Source: Candidatus Gemmiger avistercoris
GTDB lineage: Bacteria; Bacillota; Clostridia; Oscillospirales; Ruminococcaceae
Assembly (NCBI GenBank): GCA_019116705.1
Contig: DXBF01000009.1
Coordinates: forward strand, 1 to 64,000
Direction of reading: 5' to 3'
Length of the DNA: 64,000 bases
Shown here: positions 15,998-25,761 of the stretch, one piece after another
Numbering within the stretch: the stretch's first letter is position 1
Layout of the letters: each line of letters starts with the position of its first letter
Notes under the pieces: model-generated
The model's database searches: none
What the model was told of the DNA's origin: nothing
The model's input: only the letters and a program-made list of their open reading frames with translations
Translations under genes and position numbers: made by a program

Positions 15998-16663
15998 ATG
16001 GTCCCTGCACTTTTTCGTACAGTGGTGGTCTATGTCACGGTCGTGGCCGCCCTGCGCCTGATGGGCAAACGTCAGCTGGGCGAACTGCAGCCCTCGGAAC
16101 TGGTAACAACCCTCATGGTCTCCAACGTTGCTTCCATCTGCATTGACGAGCCGGACCTGCCGCTTTTTGCCAGCCTTTCCCTTATCCTGCTCCTGACCGT
16201 ACTGGAGATTTTCAGTTCCACGCTCGCCTGTCTGAATCCCGCTTACGCAAGGCTGCTGTTTGGCAAACCGATCACCGTGATCCGCAACGGAGAGATCGTG
16301 CAATCCGCCCTGCCGCAACTCCGTATTACCGCAGGCGATCTTCTGGAAGCACTGCGCGGAAAAGATATCTTCTCTCCCGCCGATGTACTGTGGGCGGTGG
16401 TCGAGCCCAACGGGCATATCAGTACCGCCACGCGTGCTGGGCCGCAGCGGACCACCCCCATGCTTCCCATTCTGGTGGATGATACCCTTTACCGGGAGAA
16501 TCTGTCCGCCTTGCAGCTGGATGAACAATGGCTCGACGCCCTGCTGCAACAGCACAGTCTAAAACGCCGGCAGGTCCTGCTGCTTTTGTATAACGGAGAA
16601 GAACTGCTCCTGGTACGAAAAAAGACCACCCGGAACGGGTGGTCTTGCGGGGAATCCCTATGA
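15998..16663 (+). CDS. DUF421 (YetF-family) membrane protein, second copy
   Basis: A 221-residue protein with N-terminal membrane helices, the family block RLMGKRQLGELQPSELVTTLMVSNVAS and the cytoplasmic block VIRNGEIVQSALPQLRITAGDLLEALRGKDI, ADVLWAVVEPNGHIS. This copy is closer to the canonical family than the one at 7061. GAGGAGG lies before the ATG. Its stop overlaps the start of the DUF4363 gene (ATGA), so the two are coupled. Proximity to the ger operon suggests a role in the sporulation or spore-membrane programme, an inference only. Confidence 0.9.
   Translation: MVPALFRTVVVYVTVVAALRLMGKRQLGELQPSELVTTLMVSNVASICIDEPDLPLFASLSLILLLTVLEIFSSTLACLNPAYARLLFGKPITVIRNGEIVQSALPQLRITAGDLLEALRGKDIFSPADVLWAVVEPNGHISTATRAGPQRTTPMLPILVDDTLYRENLSALQLDEQWLDALLQQHSLKRRQVLLLLYNGEELLLVRKKTTRNGWSCGESL
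16622..16646 (+). other. Strong hairpin inside the end of DUF421, next to the DUF4363 start
   Basis: A perfect 11-base-pair stem (AAGACCACCCG with CGGGTGGTCTT) with a three-base loop lies within the last DUF421 codons, 14 bases before the DUF4363 ATG. The binding site GCGGGG begins immediately after it. It could make translation of the downstream gene depend on ribosomes clearing the stem. Confidence 0.6.
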
Positions 16664-17028
16664 GACGGAACTGGTACGCGGCAGGTTTGTTGCTGCTGCT
16701 CATTCTTGCAGTATACAGCGCCGGGGTCTATGTAGACCGAAGCCTACGCGCACTGGATCAGGAACTCGCCTCCGCCTGCGCCTGTGCAGAACAAGGCGCC
16801 TACCGGCAAGCCCGGGATACTTTTCGCGAAACCGCACGCGATGCACAGCGATCCAGCAAGCTCTGGCTGCTGCTGATCCGCCGCAGTCTGGTCGACCAGC
16901 TCAATCAGACGCTGGCCACACTGCCCCACTATGCCACGGAGGAAAACCGCTCCGATCTGGCAGTGGAAACTGCGCGGGCCCGCGAACAGGCCCGGCAGAT
17001 GCGGTTATCATTTTTCGGCCGACTTTGA
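16660..17028 (+). CDS. DUF4363 small membrane-anchored protein
   Basis: A 122-residue protein with one N-terminal membrane segment ([17 protein letters not shown]) followed by a charged, helical extracytoplasmic region ([18 protein letters not shown] ending [10 protein letters not shown]), which matches DUF4363. Such genes commonly stand directly after DUF421 genes in Clostridia. The ATG overlaps the DUF421 stop by four bases, with GGGGAAT upstream. The 3' end overlaps that of nrdR by 21 bases on the opposite strand. No biochemical role is known. Confidence 0.78.
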   Translation: MRRNWYAAGLLLLLILAVYSAGVYVDRSLRALDQELASACACAEQGAYRQARDTFRETARDAQRSSKLWLLLIRRSLVDQLNQTLATLPHYATEENRSDLAVETARAREQARQMRLSFFGRL

Positions 17029-17481
17029 GCGGGTATCCAGCATATCCTTGAGTTCTTCCATAAAGGTATTGACATCGCTGAACTGGCGGTAGACCGATGC
17101 AAACCGAACATAGGCCACATCGTCCATCTTTTTCAGTTCCTGCATGGCCAGATCCCCGATATGGATCGAGGTCACTTCCCGGTCATAGGAGTTCAGCAGC
17201 TGCTGTTCAATGCGGCTGACTGCCTCGTCCAGCTGCTGGTAGCTGACCGGGCGCTTTTCACAAGCGCGCAGCATGCCGTTCAGCAGCTTCTGGCGGTCAA
17301 AGACCTCCCGGGAGTGGTCCTTTTTCACGACCATCAGGGGAACCGTCTCCACGATCTCATACGTGGTAAAGCGCTTTTTGCAGTGCAGGCATTCCCGGCG
17401 GCGGCGGATCTTTTCGCCGTCCTCCGTCGGCCGCGAGTCGATAACTTTGGAGTCTACCTCGCCGCAATACGGGCATTTCAT
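17008..17481 (-). CDS. nrdR: Transcriptional repressor NrdR
   Basis: The 157-residue protein has a zinc ribbon with Cys3, Cys6, Cys31 and Cys34 plus the [16 protein letters not shown] block, followed by an ATP-cone domain (residues about 49-139). NrdR senses ATP/dATP and represses ribonucleotide reductase genes through NrdR boxes. Full length, all zinc ligands present. No nrd genes are in this window. It lies 23 bases after secDF and is probably cotranscribed with it. Confidence 0.97.
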   Translation of the reverse strand: MKCPYCGEVDSKVIDSRPTEDGEKIRRRRECLHCKKRFTTYEIVETVPLMVVKKDHSREVFDRQKLLNGMLRACEKRPVSYQQLDEAVSRIEQQLLNSYDREVTSIHIGDLAMQELKKMDDVAYVRFASVYRQFSDVNTFMEELKDMLDTRSKSAEK

Positions 17482-17504
17482 AGAAAATTCCTCCTACTGA
17501 AAAC

Positions 17505-19823
17505 TCAGTTCTTCTTGGCAGGCAGCTGTTTGCCGTGCATTTTCCAATCCACCCAAAGCGGCGTAGCGATACAGATGGTGCTGTACACACCGCTGATCAT
17601 ACCGAACAGCAGCGGGAAGGCAAAGGTATAAATGCTGTCCAGCCGATACACCACCGATACCACACAGATCACGCCCAGCGCCAGGCAGGTCGTGACAGAG
17701 GTCATCATCGAGCGGGAGAAACTCTGGTTGATCGAAAGATTGACCAGTTCTTTGAGGTTCATCTGTTTTTTGCCGAAAAGGGCGCTGTTCTCACGGATGC
17801 GATCGTAGATGACGACCGTATCGTTGATCGAATAGCCAAGGATCGTCAGCATCGCCGCGATGAAGTTGCCGTTCAGCGGGATCTGCAGCAGCACAAACGC
17901 GCCGAAGATAATGAACATATCATGCAGCAACGCCACAACAGCCGTTGCACCGGCTTTCCAGCCGCCGATACGGCGGAAACGGTAGGCCACGTACAGCAGA
18001 ATCAGTACGCAGGCTGCGATCAGCGCCACAACGCTCTTGAGCAGGAACTCATTGCCGATCGTCGCATCGACGTTGCTGACCTCGTTCTGCGCAAACTGGT
18101 TATCCGGATACTGCTCGTTCAGAAGCGTCAACAGGCCGTCCAGCTGCTCTGTCGTCAAGGTATCACTGCCCGGCAGCGTGATCGTCAGTGTCTGGGCGCC
18201 GGAAATGTCCGCGCCCGTCTGCAGCGTCAGGTTGCTGCTGCCCAATTCGTCGCCGATGGTCGTTTCCAGCGCTTCAAGATCCGCTTCGCCTTCATAAGCC
18301 AGCGTGATCATCGAACCACCCTTGAACTCCACATCCATGCTCACGCCGAAGACGCCGCAGAACACCAGCACAATGGCAATGATGCAGCCGGAAAAAGCAT
18401 AGAACTTTTTGCGGTTCCCCACAAAATTGATCGACGGTGTTTTGTACTCAGCGCCGCCTTCCTTCTTGCCCCCGTACAACCAGGGGCTGCGCAGCGCCTT
18501 GCAGTGGATCGCGCCGCGGATCATAACGCGGGTCGCCCACACGCCGAACACAAAGTTGAGCAGAACGCTGGTCAACAGCGTAAAGCCGAAGGAATAGATC
18601 GTACCCGCCGTAGAAGGTCCGAACCAGAAGAAGATCGGGTTGAAGAGTCTGGCCCAGAACCCGTCCGTCGGGCCAAAGGCGCCCATCAGGATGGCCGCTA
18701 CGATCACGATGGTAACGTTGCCGTCGATGATCGGGGCCAGGCCCATTTTGAAACCGCTCTTGACCGCACCGTCCAGCGTCTTGTTTTTGGACAATTCTTC
18801 CTTGATGCGTTCCGCCGTGATCACGTTGGCGTCCACGCCCATGCCGATACCGAGGATAATACCGGCAATGCCGGGCAGCGTCAGTGTGGACCCCGGGAAC
18901 ACGCTGAAGTAGCCGGAAACGACCGCCAGCGTTGCGCATACCTGGCCCAGAAGCGAAAGGACCGCGACCGTACCCGGCAGGCGGTAGCGCAGGATCATCA
19001 GCACCGCTACCAGCGCAAAGGCGACGACGCCCGCCAGGACCATCACTTCCAGGCTCCGGGCGCCCAACGTCGGGCTGATGGTGGAATAGCTTTCTGCCGA
19101 AAGCGCAAACGGGAGCGCGCCGGAGTTGATCTGGTTGGCCAGCGTGGCGGCGCTTTCCTGATCGAAACTGCCCCGGATGATGGCTTCCCCGCCGGTGATG
19201 GCACTCTCGACCGTCGCCGTAGAAATGTTCTCGTCATCCAACCAGATGGAGATCGTTCCGTTGTCGGCTGCCAGTTCCGTGGTCGCGTCGGCAAACGCCT
19301 GCGCCCCCTCGCTGTCAAAGTGAAGCTGCACGACCCAGCCTTCGGTCTCGCTGTACGCTGCATTGGCCGAAGTCACCTGGTCGCCGCTGAGGATCTGTTC
19401 GCCGTCCGCCGTGGAACCTTTGCGGAACACCATCTGCGCGGTGGTGCCGATCTCCTCGATTGCCGCCTGGGGGTCGAAATCCTCTTCCCCGGACTGCCAG
19501 GGGAACCGAACGATGATACGGTCCTTGTTGCTGTCCACGTAGCTTTCGTAGTCGGTGATGCCCAGCCCTACCAGACGATCCTCAATGACTGTCTGCGCCG
19601 CTGTCATCTGTTCCGGCGTAGCGTCCACATCCCCGTCCGGCATAAACGTCACATCCACGCCGCCTCGGATGTCAATGCCGAAGCGAATATCGGACGCGCC
19701 TTTCAGGTAAACGTGCCTGGTGTCGCCGTACTGGTAACTGACGCCGAAAATGGCCGTAAGGGAAAACACTACGATCAGGATGGCCACGACAAACAACGGC
19801 CACGACTTCCCTTTCTTCTTCAT
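17505..19823 (-). CDS. secDF: Fused SecD-SecF protein translocase subunit
   Basis: A 772-residue single chain with SecD first (one membrane helix, a large extracellular P1 domain with FGIDIRGGVDVTF, then five helices including GIAGIILGIGMGVDANVI) and SecF second (FYAFSGCIIAIVLVFCGV, VEFKGGSMITL, then GYSINDTVVIYDRIRE). It uses the proton gradient to pull translocating proteins out of the SecYEG channel. The ATG at 19823 has GGAGG five bases upstream; the frame extends 33 codons further with no site. No yajC gene is next to it. A short GCCCG/CGGGC hairpin near 19846-19859 lies between this gene and the aminotransferase. Confidence 0.96.
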   Translation of the reverse strand: MKKKGKSWPLFVVAILIVVFSLTAIFGVSYQYGDTRHVYLKGASDIRFGIDIRGGVDVTFMPDGDVDATPEQMTAAQTVIEDRLVGLGITDYESYVDSNKDRIIVRFPWQSGEEDFDPQAAIEEIGTTAQMVFRKGSTADGEQILSGDQVTSANAAYSETEGWVVQLHFDSEGAQAFADATTELAADNGTISIWLDDENISTATVESAITGGEAIIRGSFDQESAATLANQINSGALPFALSAESYSTISPTLGARSLEVMVLAGVVAFALVAVLMILRYRLPGTVAVLSLLGQVCATLAVVSGYFSVFPGSTLTLPGIAGIILGIGMGVDANVITAERIKEELSKNKTLDGAVKSGFKMGLAPIIDGNVTIVIVAAILMGAFGPTDGFWARLFNPIFFWFGPSTAGTIYSFGFTLLTSVLLNFVFGVWATRVMIRGAIHCKALRSPWLYGGKKEGGAEYKTPSINFVGNRKKFYAFSGCIIAIVLVFCGVFGVSMDVEFKGGSMITLAYEGEADLEALETTIGDELGSSNLTLQTGADISGAQTLTITLPGSDTLTTEQLDGLLTLLNEQYPDNQFAQNEVSNVDATIGNEFLLKSVVALIAACVLILLYVAYRFRRIGGWKAGATAVVALLHDMFIIFGAFVLLQIPLNGNFIAAMLTILGYSINDTVVIYDRIRENSALFGKKQMNLKELVNLSINQSFSRSMMTSVTTCLALGVICVVSVVYRLDSIYTFAFPLLFGMISGVYSTICIATPLWVDWKMHGKQLPAKKN

Positions 19824-19867
19824 AGAAACCTCCAAAATACGCCCGAATACGGGCGAAATGCCGGGAA

Positions 19868-21148
19868 TTACTGCTGATCCGCCAGCAGTTTTTCCACCAC
19901 AGCCAGCCGCACGCAGACGCACAGAAGGGCCGAAGCGGTTTCGACCTCGTCCAGACTCGGGTAAGTCGGCGCAATGCGCAGATGCGAGTCATCGGGGTCC
20001 TTATGGAAGGGGTAGGCCGCACCGGCGCCCGTCAGCGTCAGGCCGCACTCCTTGCACAGCTGCGCCACGCGCCGTGCGCATCCGGGCAGCACATACAGGC
20101 TGATAAAATACCCGCCCTTGGGATTGGTCCAGCGCGCAATATTGCCGCAGGGCGTCAACTGCTGCGCAAAAGTAGTCTTGACCGCATCGAAACAGGGCAC
20201 CAGACGGCGGCGGTGTTTGGCCATATGCGCCAGCACGCCTTCCTTGTTTTTCAGGAAACGGACATGACGCAGCTGGTTCATCTTGTCGTAGCTGATGATC
20301 ATCGTTTCAAAACGCGAGCAGAGGTATTTCATGGAGTTTTCGCTGCAGGCAAACGCCGAAACACCCGCTCCTGGGAAGGTGATCTTGCTGGTCGAGGTGA
20401 ACATGAACACCCGGTCCCCGTTGCCGCATTCCTTGGCCTCGTTCAGCAGCGGCGGGTTCTCGATGATATCCTCCGTCAAATGATGCACAATGTACGCTTC
20501 ATCCCAGAAGATCTTGAAATCGGGGGCCGCCGTCTTCATAGCAGCAAAACGGCGCACAGTCTCGTCGCTGTACGTGTAGCCGTCGGGGTTGGAGTATTGG
20601 GGTACGCACCAGATGCCCTTGATGGTGTCATCCTCCGCCACCAGTTTCTCGATCAGATCCATATCCGGGCCGTCTTCCCGCATGGGGATGTTGATCATCT
20701 CAAAGCCCATTTCCTCGGTGATGGCAAAATGCCGGTCGTACCCGGGCACAGGGCACAGGAACTTGCGCTTTTCCACCTGGGACCAGGGACACGGAGATTC
20801 CGGGTAGCCGTACATATACCCGATGGACAGCAACGTGTACATCAGCTGCAGGCTGGAATTTCCGCCCACAAACACTTCCTCCGGCTTGACGCCCATCACG
20901 TCGGCAAACAGCACCCGGGCTTCATACAGGCCCTCCAGATTGCCGTAGTTACGGGCATCCACCCCACCTTCGGCAGTATAATCGGTCATCTTCATCATGT
21001 CCATAGCCAGATCCATCTGGTGCGGGCCGGGCTTGCCGCGGGCCATGTTCAGATTCAGCCCCATACCCTGGAACTTTTTGTATTCCGCCTCCAGCTGCGC
21101 TTTTTCTGCCGTCAGTGCGGCGCGGTCCATTGCAAAGTAATCAGCCAA
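19868..21148 (-). CDS. PLP-dependent aminotransferase (Asp_aminotransf family), TTG start
   Basis: A 426-residue fold-type I PLP enzyme of the family annotated as aspartate or putative aminotransferase in Clostridia: N-terminal GLNLNMARGKP, NYGNLEGLYEAR, FVGGNSS, then CVPQYSNPDGYTYS, FWDEAYIVHHL, the PLP lysine in STSKITFPG, and a C-terminal LRIAPTYPS. It most likely transfers amino groups between dicarboxylic or related amino and keto acids; the exact substrate is not evident. The start is a TTG at 21148 (ADYF... follows, matching the family N-terminus) with GGGGGAA upstream. Promoter at 21221-21249. Confidence 0.88.
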   Translation of the reverse strand: MADYFAMDRAALTAEKAQLEAEYKKFQGMGLNLNMARGKPGPHQMDLAMDMMKMTDYTAEGGVDARNYGNLEGLYEARVLFADVMGVKPEEVFVGGNSSLQLMYTLLSIGYMYGYPESPCPWSQVEKRKFLCPVPGYDRHFAITEEMGFEMINIPMREDGPDMDLIEKLVAEDDTIKGIWCVPQYSNPDGYTYSDETVRRFAAMKTAAPDFKIFWDEAYIVHHLTEDIIENPPLLNEAKECGNGDRVFMFTSTSKITFPGAGVSAFACSENSMKYLCSRFETMIISYDKMNQLRHVRFLKNKEGVLAHMAKHRRRLVPCFDAVKTTFAQQLTPCGNIARWTNPKGGYFISLYVLPGCARRVAQLCKECGLTLTGAGAAYPFHKDPDDSHLRIAPTYPSLDEVETASALLCVCVRLAVVEKLLADQQ

Positions 21149-21220
21149 TTGCAGTTCCCCCTATTTTGAATCTTCCCTGCCGCGCCCCCTCTATTCGGCG
21201 CAGTCACAGGCATACAGTAT

Positions 21221-21249
21221 ATTATAAACGATTTGTCTCAAAGAAACAA
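21221..21249 (-). promoter_or_regulatory. Promoter of the aminotransferase-secDF-nrdR run
   Basis: TTGTTT (21244-21249) and TATAAT (21221-21226) on the minus strand with a 17-base spacer. The -10 is perfect; the -35 matches only in TTG. Confidence 0.65.
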
Positions 21250-21344
21250 GCGTTTTCTACCATCTATCCGATAAAAATCGAATGGATACGCCATATATGG
21301 GCTTCTTTTCGGCTTTTGCAGGCGCAGACAGCTTTCCTTCACGC

Positions 21345-21379
21345 AAAAACCGTGCAGGCAGAAATCTGCCTGCACGGTT
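21345..21379 (-). terminator. Intrinsic terminator after clpX
   Basis: A perfect 14-base-pair stem (AACCGTGCAGGCAG with CTGCCTGCACGGTT), loop of four, followed by T residues on the minus strand, 20 bases after the clpX stop. Confidence 0.92.
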
Positions 21380-21398
21380 GCGATCAGGGGTATTGCCG

Positions 21399-22751
21399 TC
21401 AGGATTGCTGCTGGGCAGCAATACTCTTATAACGCGGTCGCATCATGCCATGCTCGATATGCGGCGCGGCGCCCTCTACGGTGTCCTCGTCGATCGTCAC
21501 CCGGGTGATCGTCGCATCCGAAGGGATCTCGTACATGATCGGGATCAGCAAAGACTCCACCACGCTGCGCAGCCCGCGCGCACCGCTCTTGCGTTCCGCT
21601 GTTTTTTTCGCGATCGCATGGAGGGCGGCGTCGGTAAACACGAGTTCGGCGTTGTCCAGATGCAGCAGCTCCTTGTACTGGCGCACAATGCTGTTTTTCG
21701 GTTCCGTCAAGACCCGCACCAGGGCGTCCTCGTCCAGCGGGTCCAGAACCGTCACCACCGGCAACCGGCCGATCAGTTCCGGGATCAGGCCAAACTTGAC
21801 CAGGTCGTCCGGCTCCACCTGGCGCAGCAGCTTCTGCCGGGTCTCGTCCTTGTCCAGCGTCGTGCGCAGCTGGCTGCCAAAGCCCAGCGAAGCGTTGTCC
21901 GTGCGCCGCTGGATGAGCTTTTCCAGCCCGTCGAACGCACCGCCGCAGATGAACAGGATGTTCTTGGTGTTGATCTGGATGAATTCCTGCTGCGGATGCT
22001 TGCGGCCCCCGTTGGGGGGCACGTTGCTGACCGTGCCTTCCACGATCTTCAGCAGCGCCTGCTGCACGCCTTCTCCGCCCACATCCCGCGTAATGGAAGG
22101 ATTCTCGCTTTTGCGCGTGATCTTGTCGATCTCGTCAATGTAGATGATGCCGACTTCCGCTTTGGGGATGTCGAAGTCCGCCGCCTGGATGAGCTTCAGC
22201 AGGATATTCTCCACATCTTCGCCCACATAGCCGGCTTCCGTCAGGGTAGTGGCATCCGCGATGGCGAAGGGGACATTCAGCATCCGTGCCAACGTCTGCG
22301 CCAGCAGCGTTTTGCCCGTGCCGGAAGGGCCCAGCATCAGGACATTGGATTTCTGCAGTTCCACACTGCTCTCCTGTTTGGACAGGATACGCTTATAGTG
22401 GTTATAGACGGAGACCGCCAGGACCTTTTTTGCCTCATCCTGGCCGATCACATACTGATCCAGCCCGGCTTTGATCTCCGCGGGCGTCAGGATGCGGATG
22501 CTTTCCAGCGGGTCGGCGTCATAGCGCGCCTGTCCGGCATTGCGTGCCGGACGCCGGGATGCGCCCGCGCGGGGCGGCTGCGGCCGGTCGGCATCCTTGT
22601 AAAGCGCATGATAGCACATATCAATGCAGTCTTTACAGATGTTGACGCCGGGGCCGATCAGAAGCTGTTCCACCTCGTTTTGGGAGCGTCCGCAAAAGCT
22701 GCAGACCAGTTCCCGCCCTTTTCCGTCCTTTCCGGACGTTGTATTTGCCAT
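21399..22751 (-). CDS. clpX: ClpX, ATP-dependent unfoldase subunit of ClpXP
   Basis: The 450-residue protein has an N-terminal zinc-binding domain (CSFCG near residue 17, then CKDC), Walker A GPSGTGKT, Walker [11 protein letters not shown], sensor and arginine-finger regions (ELIGRLPV) and a C-terminal small domain. It unfolds substrates and threads them into ClpP. It lies 14 bases after clpP in the standard tig-clpP-clpX order. ATG with AGGAATACC upstream. The ClpP-contact loop reads GFGSQ, close to the usual IGF-type loop, which is consistent with partnership with the adjacent clpP. Confidence 0.97.
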   Translation of the reverse strand: MANTTSGKDGKGRELVCSFCGRSQNEVEQLLIGPGVNICKDCIDMCYHALYKDADRPQPPRAGASRRPARNAGQARYDADPLESIRILTPAEIKAGLDQYVIGQDEAKKVLAVSVYNHYKRILSKQESSVELQKSNVLMLGPSGTGKTLLAQTLARMLNVPFAIADATTLTEAGYVGEDVENILLKLIQAADFDIPKAEVGIIYIDEIDKITRKSENPSITRDVGGEGVQQALLKIVEGTVSNVPPNGGRKHPQQEFIQINTKNILFICGGAFDGLEKLIQRRTDNASLGFGSQLRTTLDKDETRQKLLRQVEPDDLVKFGLIPELIGRLPVVTVLDPLDEDALVRVLTEPKNSIVRQYKELLHLDNAELVFTDAALHAIAKKTAERKSGARGLRSVVESLLIPIMYEIPSDATITRVTIDEDTVEGAAPHIEHGMMRPRYKSIAAQQQS

Positions 22752-22765
22752 GGTATTCCTCCGAA

Positions 22766-23356
22766 TCAGTGTTTATAGAGGATATCGTCGATCAGACCGT
22801 ATTCTTTTGCCTGCTGCGCAGTCATATAGTTATCGCGCTCGGTATCCCGCTGGATCGTTTCCAACGGCTGGCCGGTATACTGACTGTACAGCTGGTTCAT
22901 GCGTTCCCGGATCCGAACGATATGGTTCGCATGGATCTGGATATCCGTCGCCTGGCCGGAGATCCCATTGCCGCTGATCAACGGCTGATGGATCAAGATC
23001 TCCGAATTGGGGAGCGCATAGCGCTTGCCCTTGGCCCCGCTGGCCAGAAGGAAAGAGCCCATTGAGGCCGCCATGCCGATGCAGATGGTGGACACATCAC
23101 ACTTGATGTAGTTCATCGTATCGTGGATGGCCATGCCGTCGGAAATAGAACCGCCCGGGCTGTTGATATAGAAATAAATATCCTTCTCCGGGTCCTGACC
23201 TTCCAGATACAGCAGCTGCGCCACCACCAGGCTGGCGGAAGTCGCGTTGACATCCTCGCTCAACACGATGATGCGGTCGTTCAGCAACCGGGAAAAAATA
23301 TCATAGCTGCGCTCACCGCGCGCAGTCTGCTCGATAACATAGGGTACAAGGCTCAT
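22766..23356 (-). CDS. clpP: ClpP proteolytic subunit
   Basis: A 196-residue serine peptidase with Ser98 in GMAASMGSF and His123 in EILIHQP, and the expected downstream Asp region ([19 protein letters not shown]). The tetradecamer degrades proteins delivered by ClpX or ClpC. The ATG at 23356 is preceded by GGAGGG; the frame extends 39 codons upstream into non-conserved sequence. It is 113 bases downstream of tig. Confidence 0.97.
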   Translation of the reverse strand: MSLVPYVIEQTARGERSYDIFSRLLNDRIIVLSEDVNATSASLVVAQLLYLEGQDPEKDIYFYINSPGGSISDGMAIHDTMNYIKCDVSTICIGMAASMGSFLLASGAKGKRYALPNSEILIHQPLISGNGISGQATDIQIHANHIVRIRERMNQLYSQYTGQPLETIQRDTERDNYMTAQQAKEYGLIDDILYKH

Positions 23357-23469
23357 AAGGGTTCCCTCCTTAGTCGTCAAATCGATGGATTTGTGATAAA
23401 GAGACCGATACAGCGGCCTTTGCGCGCCGTACCGGTCCTGTTTCGTTCTGCCTTTTGGCAAAGGCGAGA

Positions 23470-24855
23470 TCACTCGCCCTTGCTTTCTTCCGTTTCAGGC
23501 TGTTCCTCTTTGGGTTCGGCCTTCTTAGTGGTCTTGCGGGTGGTCTTTTTGGCGGGTTTCTTCTCCGCAGCGGCTTCCGTCACGATGTTAGCTTTCTCTT
23601 TCACGAGGTCGATGGCCTTGTTGACCGCCAGATCCTTCTTGACAGCCGCCGTATCGATCAGACCCTTGACCTGGTCCACTTCCATCTGATAGGCATCGGC
23701 AATGCGCTTGACTTCCGCTTCCAGTTCCTCATCGCTGGTCTCGATGTTCTCCTTGGTCACGATGGCTTCCATCGCCAGGCGCATCTTGACCTGCTTTTCA
23801 GCCTGCTCGCGGAACTGCTCCTTGAACTGGTCGCGGTTCATGCCCATATACTGCAGATACTGATCCAGCTTGAGACCCTGCTGCGAAATGCGGTATTGGA
23901 AGTCCTGGACCAGTTCCTCCATACGGCTTTCGATCATGGCGTCAGGGATCTCCGCCTTCATGCCGTTGACGACCTGGTCGATCAGGTCGTTTTCTACTTT
24001 CTGATCCGCCTGCTTCTCGTTGTTGGCAGCGATACCGTCGCGGATGGACTTCTTCAGTTCTTCCAGCGTGTCGTACTCGCTGACATCCTTGGCGAAGTCA
24101 TCGTCAAGCTCTGGCAGTTCCTTGTACTGAACTTCATGCAGTTTGATCTTGAAGGTAGCATCCTTACCGGCCAGTTCTTCAGCCTGATACTGCTCCGGGA
24201 ACTTGACGTTCACATCGAACTCATCGCCAGCCTTGTGGCCGACGACCTGCTCCTCGAAGCCGGGGATGAAGGAACCGCTGCCCAGCACCAGCGCGTAGTG
24301 CTCGGCTTTGCCGCCCTCAAACGCCTTGCCGTCCACAAAGCCCTCGAAGTCGATGGTCGCGGTATCGCCGTTCTGGGCTTCTCCCTCACGGGTCAGCAGA
24401 CGGCCGTTGCGGTCCTGCATGCGCTTGATCTCAGCGTCTACGTCGGCCTCGTCCACAGTCTTGACATCTTTGGTCACCGTTAAACCGGCATACTCACCCA
24501 GTTCCACTTCGGGCTTGACCGCCACTTTGACCTTCAGCACGGCGCCGTCTTCCTCGCTCATGGAAACGACTTCCGGCGCAGGATTGCCGACCACCTCGAT
24601 ACCGGCCGCCTTGACGGCAGCTTCATAATTTTCCGGGAACAGGTCGTTGATCGCATCGTAGTGGAATACGTCCTTGCCGTACATCTTCTCGATCATCGCA
24701 CGCGGGGCATGGCCCTTGCGGAAGCCGGGGATCGTGTACTTTTTGCCCTCCCGCTTGAAAGCGGTGCCGACAGCGGATTTGAAGGTCTCCGCGTCGATGG
24801 AGAACTGCAGTTCGACCATACTCTTTTCGAGCTTTTCACAGGAAATCAGGTTCAT
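23470..24855 (-). CDS. tig: Trigger factor, ribosome-associated chaperone and prolyl isomerase
   Basis: The 461-residue protein has the ribosome-binding N-domain with the signature [17 protein letters not shown] (the usual GFRxGKxP loop with His in place of Lys), a central FKBP-type isomerase domain ([31 protein letters not shown]) and a long helical C-domain. The C-terminus ends in a Lys/Thr-rich then acidic tail ([12 protein letters not shown]) that is longer than usual. It binds nascent chains at the exit tunnel. Promoter at 24899. Confidence 0.97.
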   Translation of the reverse strand: MNLISCEKLEKSMVELQFSIDAETFKSAVGTAFKREGKKYTIPGFRKGHAPRAMIEKMYGKDVFHYDAINDLFPENYEAAVKAAGIEVVGNPAPEVVSMSEEDGAVLKVKVAVKPEVELGEYAGLTVTKDVKTVDEADVDAEIKRMQDRNGRLLTREGEAQNGDTATIDFEGFVDGKAFEGGKAEHYALVLGSGSFIPGFEEQVVGHKAGDEFDVNVKFPEQYQAEELAGKDATFKIKLHEVQYKELPELDDDFAKDVSEYDTLEELKKSIRDGIAANNEKQADQKVENDLIDQVVNGMKAEIPDAMIESRMEELVQDFQYRISQQGLKLDQYLQYMGMNRDQFKEQFREQAEKQVKMRLAMEAIVTKENIETSDEELEAEVKRIADAYQMEVDQVKGLIDTAAVKKDLAVNKAIDLVKEKANIVTEAAAEKKPAKKTTRKTTKKAEPKEEQPETEESKGE

Positions 24856-24898
24856 TTATAAATTCCTCCAAAAATAGATATACATAAAAATACAAGTA

Positions 24899-24907
24899 AT
24901 TATAGCA
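24899..24907 (-). promoter_or_regulatory. Extended -10 promoter of tig
   Basis: TGC-TATAAT on the minus strand, about 45 bases before the tig start codon. No good -35 hexamer lies at 17 bases, which is typical for an extended -10 promoter. Confidence 0.65.
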
Positions 24908-25035
24908 TGTTCCCACGCAGAATACCAGCCCTATTCAGAAAAAATTCATTTCCTGTCCGGCCTTTTTACGCAAAACAACCGGGTTTTGCACAAAAACCTG
25001 CGCAAAAAGCCATGCCTGAGCATTCGGTTCCCCCT

Positions 25036-25719
25036 TTATCGGATCTTATAGGGGCAAAACCCCAGGCTGTCAGCTGAAATCAGCTTATAGCGGATCCCTT
25101 CCATCTCTCCCTGTACGGCAAAGCGAATGGAGCGCCCGTGCAGGTGCCCGTAATAACACTCGGTAACGCCGCATTCCTGCAATACGTCCACAATTTCCTG
25201 CGCGGAAGCCCCCGGGTAGACCGGCGGGTAATGCAGGAACGCGATCCGCTGTTCCGCCGCCCGCCCCGCCTGCAGGGACATCCGCAGGCGCCCTGCTTCC
25301 CGGGCCATCAGCTTTTCTCCCTGCGCCGCCGCGTCGTCAAAGGGCCATCCGCGGGTACCGCACAGGGCAGTTCCCTGGACGACGCAGGCATTGTTGTGCA
25401 GGATATGCAGGGAATCGAAACCGTTCTCTTGCAGAAAATTCTGCATTTTGCGGGCCGTCGTCCACCAGTAATCGTGGTTGCCTTTCAGGAGCCATTTCTG
25501 CCCCGGCAGCCCCTGCAGGAAGGAAAAATCCGCCCGGGTGTCCGGCAGGTTCATTGCCCAGCTCGTATCTCCCGCCAGCACCACCGTATCCTCCGGCGCA
25601 ACCAGCGCCCGCCAGCTGCGTTCCAGCTTCGGCAGGTACCCTTCCCAGCCGGGGAACACGTCCATCGGCTTATCCGTTCCCAAAGAGAGGTGTAAATCCC
25701 CTATTGCAAAAATCGCCAT
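25036..25719 (-). CDS. Calcineurin-like metallophosphoesterase
   Basis: The 227-residue protein has the metallophosphoesterase metal ligands in order: GDLHL (residues 7-11), LAGDTSW, KGNHDYWW, FLHYPP, and GHLHGRS. This is a complete di-metal site. The group resembles small predicted phosphohydrolases of Firmicutes; the substrate is unknown. It is the last gene of the run from rplS and follows thrC by 42 bases. ATG with GGGAGAGG upstream. Confidence 0.85.
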   Translation of the reverse strand: MAIFAIGDLHLSLGTDKPMDVFPGWEGYLPKLERSWRALVAPEDTVVLAGDTSWAMNLPDTRADFSFLQGLPGQKWLLKGNHDYWWTTARKMQNFLQENGFDSLHILHNNACVVQGTALCGTRGWPFDDAAAQGEKLMAREAGRLRMSLQAGRAAEQRIAFLHYPPVYPGASAQEIVDVLQECGVTECYYGHLHGRSIRFAVQGEMEGIRYKLISADSLGFCPYKIR

Positions 25720-25761
25720 ACCTCTCCCTTACTTTTGTAAATCTGCTTATGCCCGGCGGCT

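Noticed and set aside
17535..19877. 780-codon plus-strand frame opposite secDF
   Set aside because: Antisense shadow of secDF with no domain, no binding site and biased composition.
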